64,000 nt of DNA from Azospirillum sp. TSH100 (GCF_004923295.1 NZ_CP039636.1:555001-619000); one strand, 5' to 3'. Shown: positions 1-12,240, numbered from the stretch's first letter. Notes: generated by a model from the sequence alone, not told the origin. Numbers and translations are program-made.

Positions 1-850
<850 letters not shown>

Positions 851-991
851 CCCACAAACCGCGCCATGCGCAGCAGCAAGCCTGCTCACAAAACAGCAGC
901 TTGACAGCACGCGCCGCAGTTCGATACTCCTCCCTCACTTGCACTGAACAAGCTACAAGCTTCGGAAAAACAGCGTCGGTCTTGAGCCTGG

Positions 992-1112
992 GTGACCTGG
1001 TGGTCATGGCGAGGTGTCAAACACCCGATCCCATCCCGAACTCGGCCGTGAAAAGCCTCCGCGCCAATGGTACTGCGTCTTAAGACGTGGGAGAGTAGGT
1101 CGCCGCCAGGTC
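992..1112 (+). rRNA. 5S ribosomal RNA
   Basis: The segment has the 5S rRNA layout. The 5' strand gtgacctggtgg pairs with the 3' strand ccgccaggtcac to form helix I. The internal conserved block cccgatcccatcccgaactcgg and the loop-E/helix-IV part gtgggagagtaggtcg are present. It lies about 140 bases after the 23S end in the same operon. Ends are given to within a few bases. Confidence 0.95.
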
Positions 1113-1187
1113 ACTCAGCCTCAAGAGACGCTCAACACAAAGCTCATCCTTGCATCTTCACAGTCCGTTACCCCACACTCGAACATC

Positions 1188-2893
<1,706 letters not shown>

Positions 2894-2897
<4 letters not shown>

Positions 2898-3154
2898 CGC
2901 AAGGCCTTCAGGGAGAACGCGATCAGGGCGGCGAGAAGAACAAGGGCGAGGCCGGCAGCGAACGTCATGAAGCCGGCCTGGGACGGCCGTCGGCGCATCT
3001 CATGGCGCGCCAGAATGCGGGCCAATCCGAGCAGCTTCTCGAGCGGAACGGTCCGCGGCTCCTGCTGGGGCGGCTGGACAGCGGGCGTCGTCGTCGCGGC
3101 GGTGGAGTCGGTGGAGTGGGGCACGGGTGGAAAGTCCATGGTGGGAGCGGCCAT
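2894..3154 (-). CDS. small single-span membrane protein of the mobile element
   Basis: Unrecognised protein of about 86 residues from the ATG at 3154; a GTG 36 bases upstream (3190) is also possible and neither has a strong ribosome site. The first half is rich in proline, threonine and serine. The middle is charged (LARILARHEMRRRPSQ) and the end is one clear membrane span (FMTFAAGLALVLLAALIAF) followed by a short basic tail. Its stop overlaps the recombinase start as ATGA, so the two genes are probably cotranslated. Function unknown; it may belong to the element's maintenance or transfer genes. Confidence 0.5.
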
Positions 3155-3235
3155 GACGATATGGTCCGACGGCGGCAGGAGCGGAAACACAGCGGCAGAT
3201 CGGCGTCGTCGACGCCAACCCGGTCATCGGTGCGG

Positions 3236-4129
3236 TCAGGAACCGGGCGGCGCGGCCATGGCCGGCAGCCCCAACGAGCCCTGCTTGCCGGGCTTCACCT
3301 TGCCACCGGCTTCACGATGGGCGGATGCCGCGAGCGTCGCCGCCAACGGCTCCAGAACCTCCAGCCGCCCCCGCAGGCGGGCGTTCTCGCGGCGTGCTTC
3401 GTCCAGCGCCTGCTCCACCTGATGCTTGTCGGTCAGTTCAGAACGCAGCTGGTCGAGCTGCAGCGAGGAGCGAAGGAGGGCAGCCTTTTCTTCCGACAGA
3501 AGGCGGTTCACGGTCTCCACAGCGGCTTGCGCGTCCGCCGCCTGCCGCTGCCAATCCTTGATCTCCGCGGACATCCGGGTCAGCGCCGCGCCCTGCTCGG
3601 CGACCGTCACCGCCAGCTGGTTGCGGTCTTCCATGATCCGGTCGTGTTCCTGCGCCAGATCCTCATAGCCCTGCTCCTGTTCAGCGATCTCGGCCGTCAG
3701 GGTGTGCAGTTCGCTCCGGCAAGCCGCGCTTTCGCTCTGCAGGGCTGCCAGCGCGGTGGTGTGCTGCTCCGCGGCGAGGAGCCTCTCCTCCTGCCGCATG
3801 GCGTCGATCGACGCGATGAAGGCCGTCAAGGCGCCGTCGATGTCGCACCGCATCTGGTCGGCCGCGGCGCAGGACTTGACGTCGACCGGCCCTCCCGCGA
3901 ACGCATCGCGCGACGCGCTGACCGCGCCCTTCTGAATGACGAAGAGGTGAGGGGCGGTCTTCCTGATGTCATGGATGAAGCGCGATACGTCGCGCAGGGA
4001 ACCCCCGCCAATTTCGGCGCGGATGCGGCGGTATGACGGATAGGCGTGGTCCTTCGACACGATCTTGCTGACCGCTTCCGAGACGGACTCGTGCGTGATC
4101 AGGGGATGGGTGGGCTGGGAGCAGGACAT
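3236..4129 (-). CDS. KfrA-like DNA-binding coiled-coil protein
   Basis: 297 residues. The N terminus (about 12-75, with SVSEAVSKIV, YPSYRRIRAEIGGGS and RDVSRFIHDIR) matches the KfrA N-terminal DNA-binding domain of plasmid proteins. The remainder is a long alpha-helical coiled coil rich in Glu, Gln, Ala and Leu (about 115-265), then a basic tail. KfrA proteins are plasmid-encoded autoregulators and segregation helpers that bind palindromes near their own promoter. A cluster of overlapping palindromes lies about 130 bases upstream, between this gene and the divergent relaxase gene. It probably controls the element's backbone genes. Confidence 0.8.
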   Translation of the reverse strand: MSCSQPTHPLITHESVSEAVSKIVSKDHAYPSYRRIRAEIGGGSLRDVSRFIHDIRKTAPHLFVIQKGAVSASRDAFAGGPVDVKSCAAADQMRCDIDGALTAFIASIDAMRQEERLLAAEQHTTALAALQSESAACRSELHTLTAEIAEQEQGYEDLAQEHDRIMEDRNQLAVTVAEQGAALTRMSAEIKDWQRQAADAQAAVETVNRLLSEEKAALLRSSLQLDQLRSELTDKHQVEQALDEARRENARLRGRLEVLEPLAATLAASAHREAGGKVKPGKQGSLGLPAMAAPPGS

Positions 4130-4595
4130 CCAGAACCTCTGCGGGGACTACGGTTTGGGCGGCCGTGCTGTCGGCCGGCTGAGTATCTGGATGAGTTGCG
4201 ATGCCAGGAAAGGGCTGCGGCGACGGAATCTTGACGGTTCCGGTCCAAGCCGGCCGATGGTGAGGTGATACCGCGGTAGCGCTACCGGGTAGCGACACCT
4301 GATACCGGTGTTACCGTCGCCAACCACGTCGATCCCACCCCTCCGCCTGCGGGCCGCTCAGGTCCGCCATTTCACCCAGGCGGTGCAGAAAATTGCCCGG
4401 CGCCCGATGCGGCGGGGCGGAACCCTCCATAGGCTTCCTTCCGAGCCAGGCTACCCGGGCGTCGGACCTCCGGCCCTCGCCACGGGCAGCCTCGAGCGAT
4501 GAAGTGTGCAGTTAGGCGTTGCGGCGGGCCGCAACGCCTCCGGGGCCGGCCAGGGCCGGTTGCCGGATCGACGACGGCGTGGAGGCGCCGATGCC
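4130..4595. other. divergent intergenic region between kfrA-like and relaxase genes
   Basis: No supported gene. It holds the palindrome cluster at 4263-4315 and presumably promoters for both divergent genes. As the sequence just upstream of a relaxase gene it is also the most likely place for the transfer origin, but I see no nick-site motif I can name. A short frame continuing upstream of the relaxase (4506-4595) is arginine-rich and lacks family similarity, so it is treated as leader. Confidence 0.45.
4263..4315. promoter_or_regulatory. overlapping palindromes, candidate KfrA-type operator
   Basis: Two perfect palindromes overlap: TACCGCGGTA (4269-4278) and GGTAGCGCTACC (4275-4286). They are followed by a partial repeat GGGTAGCG and an inverted pair ACACC/GGTGT around TGATACC (4296-4312). 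GATACC occurs on both sides of the block. The position between a KfrA-like gene and a divergent relaxase gene fits an operator for the KfrA-like protein. Binding is inferred, not shown. Confidence 0.5.
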
Positions 4596-7349
4596 GTGGC
4601 GGACCTGGGATACTTTCGCATCGAACAGGGCATGCTCTCCCGTGGCGCCGGCGCGAAAGCCGGAGCGTCAGCGGCTTATCAATCCGGTGAACGGTTCCGC
4701 ACCGTCATCGCAGCGGCCGCTTACCAAGCTGGGGTCGGTCTGACCATCGGCGCCGACCTGCGGGAGGCGTGGGCGGCGAAGGGGCAGGATCCTGTGTCGG
4801 CGGTTGCGGACTTCACGGGCAAGTCGGGCGTTCACCACACCGACATCCGCGTGCCCGCGGGCGCGCCCGCTTGGTGCGCCGACCGGCAGACCTTGTGGAC
4901 CCGGGTGGAACTCAGCGAACGGCGCCGTGACGCGACGCTGGCGCTGCAATACACGCTGTCGCTCAGCCGTGAGGTCCCCATCGCGACGTCGATCCGGTCG
5001 GTGGAGCGCTTCGTTGATGAGCACCTCGGATCACGCAACCTGATCGCCGACATTGCGATCCATCTGTACGGGCGCCCCCTGGACCCCAGGGTGCCGGCCG
5101 CCGCCGAGAGGTTGGCGAACACGGTCGATCCCGCGTGGCCGGTGATCCCAGTGGCCCGTGTCCCCAGCACTCCACCAGTGGACGGCCCCCACGCCCTGGA
5201 GTTGCCCGACGGGCACCTCGTCGTCTACCAGCCGCACGCGCATGTTCTGGCAACGACGCGCCCGCTCGTCGACGGCGCCCTGGGCCCGAAGGACCGCGAC
5301 CTGTCGCGGAAGGCCCTTCTGATCGGAAGCCGCAAGCTGTGGGAGCGGCTGTGCAACGAAGCCTTGGCCGAAACCGGGGCGACCCATCGCGTATCTCAGC
5401 GGTCGAAGTGGCATCGCCACCGTCAACAGCAGGACCTCGGCGCCGCCGGTCCAATCCCTGAGCCGCTTTGCCAAGTGCCGCTCGGTCCGGCCTATCACCC
5501 GGTCGTCGAGGGGCGCGCTCTGAATTTTGGAGGAGTGGACGTCATGCCTCATGAATTCAATGCCATCGTGGCGGAGCTCGAAAAGTCCAGACGTGCAACG
5601 CCAGACGAAAAGTCGGTGCGTCTGGCTCGGGCCGTTGTCCGGATCGAAGAGCTGGAAGGGCAAGGGGTCCGCTTCAGCCGGGAAACGGGTGGGATGGTGA
5701 AGGTCGAAGCTCCTCCCGGTGTTGTCGTTGACTGGCATGACCGCCGCTTGTGGAGCGGGATACATGCGATGGTGCTCGACTACCTGGAGACCCGCGACAC
5801 GGAACGGAAAGCGCGTACGCCCGAACCGGGCACCATCGGGATCGCCGTTCCTGATGCAAGCGACAGGATGACGACGGTGCCGGAGCCGGCGGCGGACGCG
5901 GCGCGGCTACGGGAGGAACTTGACGCTGCCACGCAGAGTGTCGCGACCATCGCGGCGGCGACCGGGCAGGCGCAGCCGGATGCCGCGGCCTCTCTGGCCG
6001 ATGGCATCGTCACCGTCGCCCGCGGCGCCATGGCGATCGCGTACGAGAGATCGCGCGGCATGCTGATGCGCGAGCAGCAGGCGCGTGCGTCGGCGGACAC
6101 CCGCGCCGAGGAACTCACCAAGGATTTGGCACGTACGAAGGCCGCCCTGGCGCAGGAGCAGCAGAAGCGTCGGGCAACGGATGCGGACTGTGGAGCCCTG
6201 CGCGCGGAAAGGACGGCACTGCGGCAGCAACTGACCGAGGCGAAGCGCAGCGCCGAGTCTGCGACCGTCACGGGAGCGGCGGCTGCCCGGCAGGCCGACG
6301 AAGATCGGCAAGCGCGTCACCGTGCCGAACAGGCACTCCGCCTCGTGCGGCAGGCGGTCGACATCGACGCTGCCGACGAACAGTTGGCGCTTGAGCTGCG
6401 CAAGCGGTCGCAGGCAGCCAGCCAACAGGCCGACGCCGTGGCGGAGGCGGCGCGGGCAGCGGGTCTGACGCCGGAGGGCCTGCCCAGTGAACCCGGCGCC
6501 CGGCTGCGGGCGATTGCGCAGGCGAACCGTGACCAGGCACTGGATGAGGTGGCCACCCTGTTGGACGCGCCGGTGAGGGCGCTTGGTGTGCACCTCCGCG
6601 GCGCCGCTGCCGAGCGGGTTCCGGCGGCTCTGGCGATCCTCACGACGGCGATCGAAGGCCGGGATGCGGAGCTTGTGCGGGAGCGCGCCAGCCGGGAGCA
6701 GGCGGAACTGGAAGCGCAGGGATGGAAACGCGCCTACGAGGCTCTGGTTCGCCACGGCCGGCGATTGGTGATGCTCCTTGCCCGGCAGGCCGGGCTGGTC
6801 GAACCGGCGAAGGCGGCGTGGCGTCGGCTGATGGATGCCATCAGTCATGGCAAGGAGCCGGGCGATCTTTCCTCTGCGCTCGCCAGCCGGCGCGATGATG
6901 CTCCAGCGCGCGGTGAGGCGCCAAACAGGAGCCCGCGGCAGGAGGAAGGCCAACGGACTGGCCGCACCGACAAGGTGAAGCCCGACGCGGAAGCGGCGCC
7001 CATCATGGGCGGCGTGAAGCCACCCGCGACAACCCAGGAGTCGCTGGAGGTCATGACAGGGGAGAAGCCGCGGCCATCGGACGCAGTGGCGGGCGCCGTC
7101 CGGTTGACCAGCGCCGCGACCGAGGCCGTCAAGGCCTTGGAGGCGCGGCTCAGCGCGATGAGCAAGGACGACTTCCTGGAGGCCGCGCTGGTGACCGAAC
7201 GGGCAGCGCGTGAGGCGGGCGAGGAGGGGCGCCGGAACGAACACCGGCACGCCTATTCGGTCATCGCAAGGGTTGCGCGGCAGCGTGGCGTCGCCCTGCA
7301 GCCTCTCCAGCCGTCCAAGCCCCGGATCCTTGACGAGTATGTGAGATGA
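4596..7349 (+). CDS. MobA/MobL-type relaxase with long coiled-coil C-terminal region
   Basis: 917 residues from a GTG at 4596, preceded by GGAGG. This start gives the usual relaxase opening (YFRIEQ...SRGAGAKAGASAAYQSGE). MobA/MobL relaxases nick the transfer origin and pilot DNA during mobilization. The N-terminal 270 residues hold the relaxase core, with GVHHTDI, the conserved NLIADIAIHLYG segment and the metal-binding histidine motif PHAHVLATTR. The rest is a very long helical region rich in Ala, Arg, Glu and Gln, probably coiled coil, with basic tail segments. No helicase or primase motif is seen. A hairpin 36 bases after the stop may end transcription. Confidence 0.82.
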   Translation: MADLGYFRIEQGMLSRGAGAKAGASAAYQSGERFRTVIAAAAYQAGVGLTIGADLREAWAAKGQDPVSAVADFTGKSGVHHTDIRVPAGAPAWCADRQTLWTRVELSERRRDATLALQYTLSLSREVPIATSIRSVERFVDEHLGSRNLIADIAIHLYGRPLDPRVPAAAERLANTVDPAWPVIPVARVPSTPPVDGPHALELPDGHLVVYQPHAHVLATTRPLVDGALGPKDRDLSRKALLIGSRKLWERLCNEALAETGATHRVSQRSKWHRHRQQQDLGAAGPIPEPLCQVPLGPAYHPVVEGRALNFGGVDVMPHEFNAIVAELEKSRRATPDEKSVRLARAVVRIEELEGQGVRFSRETGGMVKVEAPPGVVVDWHDRRLWSGIHAMVLDYLETRDTERKARTPEPGTIGIAVPDASDRMTTVPEPAADAARLREELDAATQSVATIAAATGQAQPDAAASLADGIVTVARGAMAIAYERSRGMLMREQQARASADTRAEELTKDLARTKAALAQEQQKRRATDADCGALRAERTALRQQLTEAKRSAESATVTGAAAARQADEDRQARHRAEQALRLVRQAVDIDAADEQLALELRKRSQAASQQADAVAEAARAAGLTPEGLPSEPGARLRAIAQANRDQALDEVATLLDAPVRALGVHLRGAAAERVPAALAILTTAIEGRDAELVRERASREQAELEAQGWKRAYEALVRHGRRLVMLLARQAGLVEPAKAAWRRLMDAISHGKEPGDLSSALASRRDDAPARGEAPNRSPRQEEGQRTGRTDKVKPDAEAAPIMGGVKPPATTQESLEVMTGEKPRPSDAVAGAVRLTSAATEAVKALEARLSAMSKDDFLEAALVTERAAREAGEEGRRNEHRHAYSVIARVARQRGVALQPLQPSKPRILDEYVR

Positions 7350-7384
7350 CAGGCTGCGGTCGGAGCGCGTCGGCGTTGCGTCCA

Positions 7385-7423
7385 CCCGGAGTGGCGGCTT
7401 GCCCTGCGGGCCGCCACTCCGGG
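7385..7423. terminator. 14-bp perfect inverted repeat after the relaxase gene
   Basis: CCCGGAGTGGCGGC (7385-7398) and GCCGCCACTCCGGG (7410-7423) are perfectly complementary around an 11-base loop. It lies between the relaxase stop and the next start. No T run follows, so it may be a terminator, an mRNA-stabilising hairpin or a protein-binding site. Confidence 0.55.
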
Positions 7424-7445
7424 CGGTCGCAACTCAGGACGACCC

Positions 7446-7805
7446 GTGATGATGACCACCCCAGTTCGGAGCGGCGCAGCCCTGGCCGCGTGCATCGAAG
7501 ACGACGCGATCATCCGTGTGCTTCCGGCGGAAAAGAGCGCGGCAACGATGAAGTTCGTGGACTGGCTTCAGGAAACCCTGCAGCGCTGGGCCTGCGGGCA
7601 GCGTGGCGCCGCCGACCGTCGGACGCTGGACATGATCGTCCAGGCAGCGGAGGCGATGGACTACCGGCTTTCCCTGACCGTGCAGGACATCTTCGACGTT
7701 GTGGAAGACCTCGACGCAGCCCTTGATGCCGGTTTGCTTCTGCTGCGCGGGTTCGATCGGCCCGTCATCCGTGTGCATCTCGTGAGCAAGGGTGCTGCGC
7801 AGTAG
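7446..7805 (+). CDS. hypothetical protein of the mobile element
   Basis: 119 residues, unrecognised. It is soluble, acidic and mostly helical, with stretches such as MKFVDWLQETLQRW, RTLDMIVQAAEAMDYRL and VQDIFDVVEDLDAALDAG, and has no membrane span or signal peptide. The start has several adjacent ATG codons (7446-7454). It is the last gene in the relaxase direction before IS relics and probably belongs to the mobilizable element. It could be a small accessory or regulatory protein; nothing in it fixes a function. Confidence 0.6.
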   Translation: MMMTTPVRSGAALAACIEDDAIIRVLPAEKSAATMKFVDWLQETLQRWACGQRGAADRRTLDMIVQAAEAMDYRLSLTVQDIFDVVEDLDAALDAGLLLLRGFDRPVIRVHLVSKGAAQ

Positions 7806-8468
7806 GTGGGGACGCCGGAGCGTCCTGGTGCATCCCTCTGAAGGAACCCACCGCGCTCCGTCCTGATACGGCCTCCCTGCCTCGACCCATCGGGCACGGC
7901 GCTTTCTTTTCGGCAGGGCACGTTGCTGGTCCCGAACGCGGCTGCATACAGAACTGGACGGAAGGGCTGTCATCCCGGCGGGACCGGAGTGTCCAGCTGA
8001 GTTGTCCCGCCTCTCCGTTCAACATCTGCCGATCGTCCAATCCGCTAACCCCTTGGCCTTGTTGCTGATTCCCACAACAGCGTCCGGAATTCTGCCGATG
8101 TGCCTGCCGATCCATGGTCAATCCGCAAGCCTTTGATCGTGCGAGAAATTTTGAGGTCACAGTCTGCCAACCTTGCCGATCCTCGCCGCAGCGTCGGAGA
8201 CGGTCCTTGCGTCCGACGGGGCTTGCAAGATTGGTGGCTGGCCGGTTGCGATCCAAGTGGCGGGGAGCGTTCTGTTTCGCCAATTCGACGGCCCTGAGTT
8301 GGGCTTGACGCGTCACGGCGACCGCATGCGCTCCCTGGATGACCAATTGAGGGCAAAACACCAGAGATAATTTTCCAAGAAGACGTTGATCGCAAAGGCT
8401 TTGTCCGGCATTTCCGTATGATCTCCGATTTGCCGGACAAACGCTGCCATGGCAGCTCCCACCGCGCC
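7806..8468. other. gene-free degraded DNA
   Basis: Frames on both strands are broken or of shadow composition. I see no protein family, RNA gene or clear repeat here. It lies between the last gene of the mobile element and an IS110-type relic and is probably decayed DNA at or near an old element end. Confidence 0.5.
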
Positions 8469-8990
8469 CTAGCACCTCCATCCGATGCCGGCGGTCTTGT
8501 TGGTCAGCGCTATGGCGGCGAGTTTGGCTGGCTTGCGCTCCAGTAGCTTCGCCGCCCAGCAGCAGGCCGCGTGGTCTTGGCGCGCCAGCCGCAATCGCCG
8601 TGGCGCCGGCGACCAGCAGGCGACGGAGGTAGCCTTCGCCCTGCTTGCCGATGTCGACCTGACGGTCCTTGCCGCAGCTGCTGTGCGCCTTCGGCGTCAG
8701 CCAGAGCCAAGCGGCGAACTGCTGGCCCGATCGGAACAACGCCCCATCCGACACTACCGCGGCGATCAGGCTGGCGGTGATCGGCCCAATGCTGGGTATC
8801 GTCGCCAAGCGGCGGCTCACGTCTCTGGCGCGATCCCACTCCAGATACCCGCCTCCAGCCGGTCGATTTCCTCGTCGAACAGACGGAGTCGGTCGACGAG
8901 ACCCTGCGGCGCCCGCTGCGCCAGTTCCGGCATCCGCGGCGTCACATTCCGTGACGGCATCAAGGTCACCGATGCCGTGTCACAGCACGC
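8469..8990 (-). pseudogene. IS110-family transposase, C-terminal relic
   Basis: The minus strand encodes the C-terminal transposase_20 domain of IS110-type enzymes: ATIPSIGPITASLIAA, FAAWLWLTPKAHSS, GKQGEGYLRRLLVAGATA, then in another frame ALTNKTAGIGWRC and a stop at 8469. Upstream, LVDRLRLFDEEIDRLEAGI is in a third frame. At least two frameshifts and loss of the DEDD N-terminal half make it inactive. Confidence 0.8.
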
Positions 8991-9366
8991 CGCCTGATCG
9001 GCCTATCACCCATTTCCCCTTATGCCCCGGCCAGCCCGAACTTGACGGTATCGCTCAAACCTCATTTTTCCTTGGGTCCAGCGGTGTTCACACATGACGG
9101 TTTCCACGGCAACGGACAAAACAAGCAAATAATAAATCTCATCCGTTCAACAGAACGGTAAATATAATTTTGACCGCTATATAATATATGTGCTGCAACG
9201 GATCAAAATCCTTTGAAAATTCTCCGCCGGTCCACTATGATTTACGAGAGATAATAGGGGCGTGCTGCGGTTGACGTGCCTTGGCTTCGTTATTATCCTT
9301 CCTCACCAACTATGCCATTTGCCATCACGCCTTAAACCCGTAAACGATTCGCTGTGGAGAAGACGT
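8991..9366. other. AT-rich intergenic region
   Basis: No gene is supported. The stretch 9105-9260 is clearly AT-richer than its surroundings (for example aacggtaaatataattttgaccgctatataatatatg near 9160-9190) and could hold a promoter for the small gene at 9367. The sudden composition change hints at DNA of different origin. Confidence 0.4.
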
Positions 9367-9654
9367 ATGCAGAAGATTTCGTGGCGCCGGTACAGGCTGG
9401 ATGCGCTTGATGGCCTTCGCTGCCGACGCGCCACCATCCATGGCGTCGAAGCAGAAGTGGTTGAGATGGATTACCACGAGGGTTGCGGCTGGATCTGGTC
9501 CGTCGTGGTGCCGCTGGATCCGGATCGCGTCCCGCGGGAAAGCGGGATCGCGGCCACGGAGGAGCAAGCTATGGCCGAGGCCGTTTCGGCGGCGGACCGC
9601 TGCGTCAGCGCGCATGAACGTGCCGTGCTCGTTGCGGCTAAACCTCGGTCTTAA
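9367..9654 (+). CDS. hypothetical protein, 95 residues
   Basis: Unrecognised small soluble protein. The start ATG at 9367 is preceded by GGAGAAGAC at good spacing; an upstream in-frame start at 9262 would add an unlikely leader. The sequence has a compact mixed alpha/beta pattern (SWRRYRLDALDGLRCRR, VEAEVVEMDYHEGCGWIWSV, ATEEQAMAEAVSAADRCV) typical of small DUF2188-like or dsRBD-like folds, but I cannot assign a family. Its stop lies at the left end of the IS701-type element, so the insertion sits immediately downstream. Confidence 0.6.
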   Translation: MQKISWRRYRLDALDGLRCRRATIHGVEAEVVEMDYHEGCGWIWSVVVPLDPDRVPRESGIAATEEQAMAEAVSAADRCVSAHERAVLVAAKPRS

Positions 9655-9699
9655 CATTACAGTTGCGATGGATTGACCTCCCGCCTGTTGAGCAGGCTT
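9655..9699 (+). repeat. terminal inverted repeat of the IS701-type element, left
   Basis: Begins CATTACAGTTGCGATGGAT and is matched in inverse orientation by 12241-12285, with about 40 of 45 positions identical. Confidence 0.8.
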
Positions 9700-10357
9700 T
9701 GGGCATTACAGTTGCGCTTTTTTACGGTGAGCTTGGCAGGCGAGTGCTTGATGGCATCGCCTCGCAGTTGACCATGCGATGACGTCGGCGGGCTCGATCC
9801 GCCGTTGGGTCAGGCGGTCGGCAACACGACGGATCTCCTGCATCGACCAATGGACCATGAGCGAGGAACTTTCCTCATCGTTTTTGGGGGCGTTGCAAGG
9901 GTATCGGCCTTGTGTCGGACCACGACCAGCAGGGCGAAGGCGAGCATGACCAGTGAAACGTGTCGGTGCCAGCCGTGCCAACTCCGCGTCTCGTTGTGAT
10001 CCAACTCCAGCCCGGTCTTCGCCGTCTCTAAGGCGTCCTCGATCAACCAGCGTTGTCCCTCGACTCGGACTAATGTGTCCACCGGCGTACCGTGCCGGCA
10101 CTAGGTTGTGAAGAATGACAGTTTTTCATCAAAGGGGCGTCGCATTAACAGCAGATCGCGCGTCAAGAGGCCAAAACTGGTCGGCACTACAACTATCTCA
10201 GGATCGAAATCGGCCAATTCCAGGTAGGGCCAGTCATAAAGCCGCAGCCCCTTGGTGCCGTTGCCCGCCGACAAGCGAATCCAGCTCTCCGCCGGCAGCT
10301 CCCTGGCGACCTTCTCGGCGGTGCCAGACACCGACAATGTCGGGCTCCAGGAATTGA

Positions 10358-11525
10358 TACCGGTGAGCGGAGCCGCTGACTCACTGAGAGGGATTCCCAA
10401 GGCCGGCAATCCGTGATTCGATACCCCATCGCGATGGGGGGGAGCGAATGCCAGCGGCGTTGCCGATCCGGGAAGACTTGAGCGCGAGCGAATTGCGTGC
10501 CTTGGCGCGGCGGGAGCACAAAGGGCGGGTGGCGGCCCGGATGTTCGCCATCGCCCATGCGCTCGACGGGGTGAGCCGGGCGGAAGCGGCGCGGTTGGCC
10601 GGCATGGACCGCCAAGCCCTGCGCGATGCGGTGGTGCGTTACAACGCCGAAGGCGTCGCCGGGCTCTATGATCGTCCACTGCCCGGCCGGCCGGAATGGC
10701 TGAGCGAGGGCGAACAGGCGACGCTCAAGGCCATCATCCTGGCCGGCCCCGATCCGAGACGGCACGGCTGCGTGGAATGGACCCTGCCGATCCTGTGCGA
10801 GGTGATCGCCGAACGCTTCGCCAAGACGCTGCATCCGGCCAGTCTGTCGCGCATCGTGCGTCGGCTGAACCTGTCGAAGCAGAAGACGCGGCCCCGCCAT
10901 CCGCAGTCCAACGCCAAGGCCCAGGCCGCCTTCCAAAAAAGGGGCTGCGCGAAGCGCTGAAGGCCGCGGCCGCTGCGCATCCGGAGCGTCGCCTCCAACT
11001 CTGGTTCCAGGACGAAGCGCGCGTCGGCCAGAAGGGCCGCACCGCGCACCGCTGGTGGGAGCGCGGGCAGCGTCCGGCCGGGCTGTGCGACAAGCGCTTC
11101 ACCTCGGCCTACCTCTACGCCGCTGCCTGCCCGGCCAGCGGCGCCGACTTCGCGCTGGTCATGCCGACCGTCTCCACCACCGCCATGAGCCTGTTCCTGG
11201 GCGGCTTCTCCCGCAGCCTGGAACCGGACGTCCAGGCGGTGCTCGTGCTCGACCAGGCCGGCTGGCATGGATCGCGGGCGCTCGTCGTGCCGGGCAACAT
11301 CACGCTGGTGCCGCTGCCGCCCTATAGCCCCGAACTGAACCCGGTCGAGCGCGTCTGGCTGTACCTGCGCGAGCGCTTTCTGTCCCACCGACTCCTGGAC
11401 GACTACGACGCCGTCGTCCAGGCCTGCTGTGACGCCTGGAACGCCCTCACCGCCACACCGGAGCGACTGCGCTCCCTCACAAGTTACCCGTGGCTCCCAT
11501 GTGTCAATGCTTAGGCACGGCGGTA
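10358..11525 (+). mobile_element. IS630-family insertion sequence
   Basis: About 1.17 kb, nested in the IS701-type transposase gene. TA dinucleotides at 10358-10359 and 11524-11525 flank or form the ends, as expected for IS630, which duplicates TA. The ends share a weak inverted similarity (TACCG and TGACTCA against TACCG and TGACACA). The host transposase reading resumes on both sides (GVTGSHGF, then GINSW), which fixes the limits to within a few bases. Confidence 0.7.
10448..11514 (+). CDS. IS630-family transposase, two frames joined by -1 frameshift
   Basis: The first frame (10448-10960) encodes a helix-turn-helix/winged DNA-binding region (RVAARMFAIAHALDG, SRAEAARLAGMDRQALRDAV). The second frame, from about 10940 to 11514, encodes the DDE catalytic domain: WFQDEARVG (Asp), LVLDQAGWHGS (Asp) and PPYSPELNPVERVW (Glu). 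The frames meet at a run of six A residues in ttccaaaaaagggg, where a -1 slip yields a continuous protein of about 355 residues. This may be programmed frameshifting, as in other insertion sequences, or a disabling mutation. All three catalytic residues are intact. Confidence 0.8.
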
Positions 11526-12240
11526 TGAAACCGTGACTGCCGGTCACGCCAAGCCCGTAGTCTTTGCCGGCACGGCACAACACCATCTCCAGTTCACTGA
11601 CGCCATGACGCTGTCGGCTGCCACCCAAGCGAAAGGCCCCCCCGCGTCGATTGCCCGGCGTACCATCGCGGCAGCTATGGCCGGCTTGGTGGCGAAGCGC
11701 ATGTCCTCGGGCACGTGGGGCTTGGCGAGGCGGTCTTCTGGGTTACCTGTCCAATCCTTGCGCAGGTAGAGCCGCCGGTCGATGAAGGCGTAGCCCTTGG
11801 ACGAAATTTAGATGGCGAAGACGCCGATCTGGCAGTTGGTGATCTTTCCCGCTGAGCCAGTGTACTGGCGCCCGACGCCGCAGGAGGCTCTACCCTGCTT
11901 GAGGAAGTCGGTTTCGTCGATGACGAGAGTGGCATCGGGTTCGGCAAAGGCATCGAGCGCATAGTCGAGGACCACGTCGCGCAGCGCGTCGGCATCCCAG
12001 GAGGTGCGGCCGAGCATCGCCTGCTGACGCCAGGGTCATGTATCAAATGCAGCTTCGGCGCGCATCCACCCGGTCTTGCGCCGCTCCGGCCCGAGCAGCC
12101 CGTCCAGGAACGCGCCGGCTGATGCCGCCGTGCCGGACTGCAAGAGTAGTGGCCGGAGCCGGGCCTTGGTTCCACGCAGTTCATCTGACCATAGCCCCAG
12201 CAGGTTCTCGACCGCAAAAACTGGACATGGCCACCTCCGA

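Larger units (their letters stand above)
9706..12230 (-). pseudogene. IS701-family transposase, split and frameshifted
   Basis: Reading down the minus strand, the N-terminal part (12230-11527) gives GAFLDGLLGPERRKTGWMRAE, SWDADALRDVVLDYALDAF, LVIDETDFLKQG and SAGKITNCQIGVFA, then FIDRRLYLRKDW and PHVPEDMRFATKPA in other frames. After the IS630 insertion, the C-terminal part (10360-9706) gives ESWIRLSAGNGTKGLRLYDW, TRDLLLMRRP, GQRWLIEDALETAKTGLELD and HNETRSWHGWHRHVSLVM, and a final frame ending near 9706. Several stops and frameshifts besides the insertion make it nonfunctional. Confidence 0.85.

Noticed and set aside
9655..9716. Repeated cattacagttgcg as a CRISPR-like or regulatory repeat
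   Set aside because: There are only two copies, one of them the terminal repeat of the IS701-type element; no spacer array exists.
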